A stretch of DNA of 25,534 nucleotides from Silene noctiflora (taxonomy: Eukaryota; Streptophyta; Magnoliopsida; Caryophyllales; Caryophyllaceae). Shown piece by piece: positions 20,001 to 25,534 of this stretch. How positions within the stretch are numbered: position 1 is the stretch's first letter; each line of letters starts with the position of its first letter. The position numbers and the translations under genes were made by a program. The notes beneath the pieces are model-generated. The model saw only the letters and a list, made by a program, of their open reading frames with translations. It was not told the DNA's origin and did no database searches. Where the stretch lies: positions 197,585 to 223,118 of the forward strand of contig VHZZ01000456.1 in the NCBI GenBank assembly GCA_009801015.1, given 5' to 3'.

Positions 20001-23000
20001 CATGAATTTTACAATAAATTTTACTCTGGACTTACTCTTTGGTTTCTATGAATGTTGAGGTAGCATTGTCAACAAGAAGTTCAGGTCCCCTTAAATGATT
20101 AAGTGTCCGCGACAATATTACTTCCTCCAGCAACTCTATAGATCTCTGCAAAGTAACCAAATCAGTTGTACAAGTGCCACGCATAGTAGTCGTGCAGGGT
20201 TCAAATTTCACTGAAAAAATAAATAAGTTCTTTCTAGTACACACGCAATGGTAACCACTCAAACTTGATTTATGTTCCGTATTTAATATTAGAATGCATC
20301 GGGTGTATTTGGTAAGCAACGCTGCTAAATAGAGTTAATGCATAAAGCTCTCTAGATGCAAATAGCATCCAATTTCCAAAATGACGCACTAAAGAATTTT
20401 AAGAATCCAAGAAGCATTATAGAAATCAGTTGTAAAATTAACAGCAATAGCCTATTTGAGCAGTTCTTTGTGTTTTAGATCTTTGCCTAGAAGACTAGAA
20501 GATGGAAATACTTGGCAAAACTGCTCAAAAGACATATTGAAACCATGTGGAAGAAGCACAAAGAAATGATAACTAAAGAAATTTGTCTTCACAACCAGTA
20601 TAGTGAGGACTCGGAAGAATGTAAAGTTTTGTGGCGTACCTTTTGCACTTCACCATTCACTCGAAGCTCCCCGTCAATTGGAACTAATTTACAAACAGAA
20701 TCACCGGCAATAAAAGCCTCCCCATATGTTCCTTCACCAATCTTGACGATGGTCCCTGGGTCACTGTGCTCCATATAAACATATCTCATCAGAGAACTTT
20801 TGTATCATAAACTCTCTTTTGCGAGAGAAAAACAGGATAATGCAGGATAGCAAATGGAAGAGGCTCATTAAGAGATTGCTGTAATAGTTTAGTGCAATTA
20901 AATGCACAGTGTCACAGGTTAAGTCTCTACAAGCTGGTAGATTAGCACCTCGATTAGTGGAGAGAAATTTGAAAGCAAAAGAGCGGACTGTAAGCATTAA
21001 AGTTGCATATAAGGGCAAAAGCAAAGGTTGTCATAGTGAGTACATCGTGAATTTTAGACGTTGATAACCTCTTACAGATAAAATACAGAGCCCGTTTAAA
21101 TGGAATTAGCAGGGACTTATTGATTCCAGTTAATTAAGCAAAGTATTTATGAATTATATCCACGGATTCCTACTTTTCTAGTATCTCTAGAAATGCCAAG
21201 TAACCTAACAAAGCTAAATCTAAAAATACTTTACTTTTCATGATGTTGGTAGAAGTTATCTCTTGCAGTATTATAATTACTTCTACAAGCTGCAACAAAA
21301 TCTCCAGAGAGTATTGGGATGCAGAGGTCAGCTAGAATTATTATCATGTTAAAGAGTAAAAAGTATTATACCCACGGACCCACCTACATAGATGACTAAC
21401 TAAAAATCTTGGAGTATCTGGACTATTAAGGATTCAAGTCATTAATCTATTTAGCAAATATGATAGTAGGACGAACTGAAATAGAGTAATTAGTGTCACC
21501 ATTCACAAGAGTACTAACCAAAGCTTGGAGAAAACATCGAGCAGTGTAGATGGAGCAGGTTGTCCACATTCCTTAAGCAGTGCAAAAAATGCATCATTAC
21601 CCGATGAACTTGGCCGTGATGCCAAAGAAAGTTTCTTGATTTCAGATTCTATATCATCAAAGTCCTTGTCCACTAGATGATCTGGATTGGTATGCGATTT
21701 CTCAGAATGTGTGTGGATGTCTGGCACAGAGCCTGAACCAGAAATGTTCCGCAAGTGAAATGTTTCTGACTTCGGCATACATGATGAATCACATCCATCA
21801 TTATTGTAAGGGATAGGCTCTAATAGCTCAGCTGGAGTTCTTAGTACAGTTGAAAGAGAAGTAGAAACCATTTCATGCCGTCTTTTAGCATGCAGCCACT
21901 TCTCTAGTCTAGTGCAGAGTGGTGGTACAGCTACACTGTTAGGCTGATGGCCCATAACCCAAACACATTTCTTGGGGGAAGGACTCTCTTCCAGCAACTC
22001 ATCTGCATCAACTTCTTGAAAGTATGCTCGCTCTTTCTCAAAATTTGGGAGTGGCGCAAGTTTTCCCTAGAGAAAGAAAAGCAAAAAATATCAACATCTC
22101 TAACTCCTGAATATCTCCGCAAGTTCACATATCCGTGACTAGACATGGCGGAAATCAACTTATATGAACTATAGTGTTCATTTAGGAATATAGTTCCACG
22201 AGAAAGTTTATGTTAAGAAGATAATATTATCAGTATGAATATACAACATAATCAGAAACATCTTACAAAAAACACGATCATTTAAAAACATAGAAGTCAT
22301 CAAACAAGTTTAATTTTTAACATATACTTCCTGCATTTAATAAATAACAAGCTGCATTCCCCAATAATAACACATTGGGGATTATATCGAGTACACGAGA
22401 TTTCCCTTCCCCTATAGTCATTCACAGTGCTAATTGAATTCGGAGTGGGGGAGGGTCCAAAATTCTGTTGAACTTGAAATTTATAATTGGTGGTTGTGAA
22501 ATCCATGACCAGAGTTTAGATTGCACCGACAAGGAGGAGAGTCACTTAAAAATGTTTCATCCCAAAACCAACTGAAAATGGGTGGATTAGTTCCTCAGTT
22601 TATAAAGTAATCACACATCCTCTTTTATAAATATGGGACACGAGCAAGTAACACTTAGAAGGGAGAAGTTATCAAAACTCCTATGCCACAAGGTAGGGCA
22701 TTCAATATGAACAACTACACTCGTTTCTCTGTAATTATTAGCTGGCCAACTATGAACCTTGAATGCCTTTGATACAAGGTCAACTTTGTGACATGGGTCT
22801 ATGCCTCACTCATAACTCCGTAAAAAGAGACAGTCTATTTCATTTCGAGAGTTTATTAGGCAACCAAACAATCAATATCTTGTCAACATAATCATCTCTA
22901 GCTACTCAATCCCAATAAATTGGTACCAATAAGTCGGTACCAACTACTCCGTATTAACCAAAACGTTAAATTAACAAAACGATAATTTGAGAACGAAAAT

Positions 23001-23834
23001 GAAACCAAAAAAAAGTTACACACTTTAGGAATAGGTGGTCTGTTTTTTCGTCTTGGCCCCCGTTTTTGTTCCCCCTGACGATCAGATACTGCTATAACTG
23101 CAATACTTGTCCTCCCTCTGCAACCAATTCCGACAAAAATATGTTACATACATCCGAACCAACCTAGTAATAAAGCTCCCAAATTTGCTCCAAACAGCTC
23201 AATTTTTGTTTTTTGTTTTTTGTTTTTTTACTACGGATAGTTACAAAGAAAGAGAGGCAACAGCCCATCGATACGAACGAGTTGGCACCTACGTATCCAC
23301 TCAATTCGTCGAACTTTACCAGCTGAGCTAATTAACACTCTCGTAATCTTTATCATTAGACACGTCACAACAATTATACTATATGGTCTTAAACGCTTAA
23401 ACAATTCAAATGAAACATGAAAGTTGAAACCAAACCTGGTAGATAGAGAACGATTCCAACTAACTCGTTGCAAACGATTTGGCACAAAACTCACACGATT
23501 CGCATTATTGCTTGTGCTTGTCCTCGAATTCTTACCTCCATCTCTACATAATTACATCAACAACAACAACAAAAACTGAACAAAAACACATAAATCGAAC
23601 TCAAATAACAAACATTAAACAAAAATGAATGATCAATGAAGATATAGTAAGAGATTACTGTTGCGAATTCTTAGAAGCAGGAGGAGCGTCGTTTGAGGTA
23701 TTGCGACCATACGTGACGACGATTTTAGGAGGTTGTTGATGATTAGATAAGTTTGGAGCTTGATTTTCTTGATTTTTGGAGGTGCTATTACTCCATAATT
23801 CGTCGAATGTGATTTTTTTAGGGTTTGAAGCCAT
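17093..23834 (-). CDS. HASPIN: Haspin-type histone H3 threonine-3 kinase
   Basis: 14 exons (minus): 23834-23659, 23543-23436, 23117-23024, 22066-21519, 20763-20640, 20145-20036, 19371-19260, 19085-18993, 18906-18845, 18696-18566, 18487-18417, 18329-18277, 17743-17677, 17218-17093 (1875 nt, 624 aa). Every junction is GT-AG and in phase. The kinase domain starts at about residue 310: glycine loop KIGEGTYGEAF (316-326), ATP-site lysine K334, helix-C ELLEEVILS (354-362), catalytic HRDLHWGN (D473, N478), then IIDFTLSR (D511). DFT replaces DFG and there is no APE motif, both Haspin hallmarks. The N-terminal 300 residues are basic and low-complexity, with one block (RVSFVPNRLQRVSWNRSLST) I believe is conserved in plants. 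Haspin phosphorylates H3 Thr3 at mitotic centromeres to recruit the chromosomal passenger complex; this role is inferred by family. Introns carry a SINE and two MITEs. No lesion is seen. Confidence 0.95.
17821..18008. mobile_element. hAT-like MITE with perfect 8-bp duplication, Haspin intron 12
   Basis: This 188-bp element begins CTATGTTACTCCGACTCGG and ends TGTCGAAGTAACATAG. It is flanked by identical ATGCAGAC (17813-17820 and 18009-18016). It aligns over its whole length with the nested copy at 15755-15940. The 8-bp duplication is typical of hAT elements. It explains the open frame 17579-17980, which is not a gene. Confidence 0.85.
19651..19824. mobile_element. Stowaway-like MITE, Haspin intron 6
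   Basis: Starts CTCCCTCAGTCCCAATCTAT and ends CACCGGGACAAAGGGAG, with TA on both sides (19649-19650, 19825-19826). It shares TTTTGGCACAATGTTCAAGG with the other two Stowaway copies (CAAAGACCAAGG) but is more diverged and 174 bp long. Confidence 0.8.
20764..21518. other. Haspin intron 4; no further feature seen
   Basis: A 755-bp intron just before the glycine-loop exon. Its 3' splice site (GAGCACAG|TGACC) has only a weak pyrimidine tract, but it is the only AG that keeps the kinase frame (SKLC-DPGTIVKIGEG). I recognised no transposon or RNA gene in it. Confidence 0.5.
22067..23023. other. Haspin intron 3; no further feature seen
   Basis: A 957-bp AT-rich intron between the basic N-terminal exon and the large fourth exon. 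The short minus-strand frame at 22300-22506 has no recognisable similarity. Confidence 0.45.
23203..23335 (-). mobile_element. tRNA-derived SINE with A-rich tail, Haspin intron 2
   Basis: On the minus strand it starts TTAGCTCAGCTGGTAAAG (a good tRNA A box). About 50 bp later comes a weak B-box-like CTCGTTCGTATC, then TTGTAACTATCCGTAG. It ends in an A-rich tail of repeated CAAAAAA (23203-23229). Same strand as the host gene. The target duplication was not resolved. Open frames across it are by-products. Confidence 0.65.
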
Positions 23835-24003
23835 TGAAATTGGGGAAATTTGATTTCAAGAGACTGTGTATTCAAACACTGACACAAGTGAAGTGACTGA
23901 TGGAGGGAGATTCAAATTGAGGGATGGGCCTTGGGCGGAAATCATAAAACGACCACGTTTTTTTTTTTTTTTGTCATTTTTCGGGTCGGGTCATTCGAAT
24001 TTT
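23835..24003 (-). promoter_or_regulatory. Haspin promoter / 5' UTR
   Basis: Only about 170 bp separate the Haspin ATG from the tail of the LINE. On the minus strand it has a site-II type AAGGCCCAT (23924-23932, about 90 bp before the ATG). This word is common upstream of plant genes active in dividing cells and is bound by TCP factors. A poly-A run (poly-T on the given strand, about 23959-23972) and a CT-rich leader are also present. No TATA box is evident. Confidence 0.4.
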
Positions 24004-24026
24004 ACAACAACAACAGCAGCAGCATA
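24004..24026. repeat. CAA/CAG microsatellite (LINE tail)
   Basis: acaacaacaacagcagcagc on the given strand is TTG/CTG repeat on the LINE strand. It is the short tandem-repeat tail with which RTE-like plant LINEs end. Confidence 0.7.
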
Positions 24027-25437
24027 GTTTTAATCCTAAAATGGTTTAAGGTTGGATGACATGAATCATCATTTAGAACCGTCCATAGGTGAACGCACCC
24101 CTCAAAATGCGAAAGTATAGGAAAGGAAAAGTGAAAAACAAAATGGTAGTGGAACATAATACAAAAGCCAAGGTAGCCTTATAGGTTTTAAAATCTAAGT
24201 CCGGATTTCTTTTATAAAACTTAGAATTTAAATCGAGAATAAAGATTAAAACGATTTTGAAAACCGAAGTAAAACTTAAGGGTCCGGAATACCTTAAAAG
24301 TGAAACAAGTATTAATATATAAAAAGTTGTTGGTAAAAACTTGTACTAAATCCGAAAAGAGCAAATAATTTTTTTAAAAAAATAAATAAATAAAAACATT
24401 AAATATGTCAAATAACATCCAAAAACTAAAAATTCACATGTATCATTTCCCTTCATTGTGCCCTCTCCGACACCATCTCCTAGTCAAGCATGATAAATCT
24501 CATATCGTGCTATATAACTCTCAGCCATGTCTGTTTTGGTCTCCCTCTACCCCTAACAACTTTTTCTGTTCCCCAAGTCTCCAGCCTCCTAACTGGTGCG
24601 TCCATAGGTCTCTTTCTCACATGGCCAAGTCGATTTTCCACCATCTTGTCCTCTATTGGCGCCACTTTCACCTTTGCCCTAATCACCTCATTCCTTAATC
24701 GATTTTTCCTTGTGTGGCCGCACATCCACCTCAACATACGCATCTCGCCACACTCATCTTTTGAATGTTACAATGTTTCACGGCCCAACACTCGGAGCCG
24801 TAAAGTAAGACAGACCCAATCGTCGTGCAATAGAATTTTCCCTTTAATCTATGGGGCATATCTTTATCGCATAAGAACCTTGTAGCACTCTTCCATTTCA
24901 ACCATCCCGCTTTAATTCTATGAGCCACATCTTCGTCTAACTCCCCATCTTTTTGAATAATAGATCCTAGATATCTAAAGAAAGCTGACCCCTCAACAAC
25001 ATTTCCATCGAAAATAATACTCCCCACCTCTGTCGATCTCAATCCCCCGGGGTTACTGAACTGGCACCTCAAATACTCGGTCTTACTCCTACTTAGCCTA
25101 AACCCACGAGTCTCCAAAGTTTGTCTCCATAATTCCAACTATCTTTCAACCCCCTCTTTCGTCTCATCAATCAACACAATATCATCGACAAACATCATAC
25201 ACCAAGGGATGTCATCCTGAATAACCCTTGTTAACTCATCCATAACTATAGAAAAGAGAAAAGGACTAAGTGCAGAATCTTGATGCACCCCAATGGTAAT
25301 GGGGTATTCCTCCGTTCTCCCCACACTGGTGCGAACACTTGCACTAGCCCTCCTCATACATGTCCTTTCTCGCCAAAGCTCACCAAAGTACTTCTCTCGG
25401 TACCCTGTCATATGCCTTTTCCAAGTCAATAAAAACC
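24004..25437 (-). pseudogene. LINE (RTE-like) reverse transcriptase, 5'-truncated and broken
   Basis: Reads from 25437 down on the minus strand. VFIDLEKAYDRVPREVLW comes first (different frame), then PITIGVHQDSALSPFLF and the RT catalytic block MMFVDDIVLI. Next come [20 protein letters not shown] and KMSVA, then [20 protein letters not shown] and RGRGRPKQTW. Lesions: a frameshift near 25370; an in-frame stop just after GVER (25139); a one-base loss near 24745 after KMSVA; a short in-frame loss in the NRLGHV region; a stop at 24510 and more below. The 3' end (about 24110-24004) has the family-typical TTCATGTCATCCAACC and TTTTAGGATTAAAA, then a short CTG/TTG repeat tail. Endonuclease and upstream RT are missing. 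The clade name is a judgement. Confidence 0.8.
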
Positions 25438-25534
25438 ATATTGACTAGGCGGTCGCACACCTAGTGATACCGTCGTTTTAGTATCAAAAATAAATTACCT
25501 AAGTACTACTAACCTAAGCTAGCGGTAAGTAGGG
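25438..25534. other. Unassigned sequence at window edge
   Basis: The LINE similarity stops abruptly at about 25437, just before the VFIDLEKAYD block. The last 97 bp show nothing I recognise, so this is either the 5' truncation point or the edge of another insertion. Confidence 0.4.

Noticed and set aside
20160-20280. Possible SINE head with GGTTCAAATTTC in Haspin intron 5
   Set aside because: Only a weak B-box-like word; no convincing A box, body or tail.
23270-23335. Possible functional tRNA gene (minus strand)
   Set aside because: A good A box and A-rich tail are present, but there is no complete cloverleaf or proper B box and acceptor stem; it fits a SINE head.
24490-24885. Plus-strand frames opposite the LINE
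   Set aside because: Antisense shadows of the LINE coding remnant.

Overview
This is a stretch of plant nuclear chromosome, almost certainly from a eudicot. It has three intron-rich genes with GT-AG type splicing, AT-rich introns, plant-type MITEs, SINEs, a LINE and LTR-retrotransposon debris. Transposon style (Stowaway ends, an RTE-like LINE tail with a TTG repeat, ACTCGACCGAGT repeats in an LTR) hints at Caryophyllales, but that is a low-confidence impression. No bacterial-type operon, CRISPR array or rRNA gene is visible.

Layout. Positions 1-1697 are the decayed remains of a Ty3/gypsy retrotransposon on the minus strand. 1700-4235 holds two Mutator-type MITEs (each with a 9-bp target duplication, one of them imperfect) and the promoter region of gene 1. 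Gene 1 (4236-9216, +) is a five-exon nuclear-envelope-associated coiled-coil protein (NEAP family, 336 aa). Its first intron has a GC-AG boundary, and its 3-kb second intron is packed with SINE and MITE insertions. 9217-10694 is the convergent intergenic space. Gene 2 (10695-13055, -) is a four-exon, GPI-anchored X8 (callose-binding type) protein of 343 aa. 13056-17092 is intergenic sequence with a strong foldback element, an RNase H-like remnant, and a Stowaway MITE broken by a second MITE. Gene 3 (17093-23834, -) is a 14-exon Haspin histone H3 kinase of 624 aa. Every splice phase works and all kinase motifs are intact. 24004-25437 is a 5'-truncated, frameshifted LINE on the minus strand.

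All three gene models were rebuilt by hand from splice sites and reading frame. The order Haspin / X8 protein / NEAP matches, from memory, the Arabidopsis neighbours At1g09450 / At1g09460 / At1g09470, so the block looks like conserved microsynteny. The three genes do not form a pathway: one acts at the nuclear envelope, one at the cell wall and plasmodesmata, and one on mitotic chromatin. Most unexplained structure in the window comes from small non-autonomous transposons in introns and spacers, several with readable target-site duplications and one nested pair that gives an insertion order.
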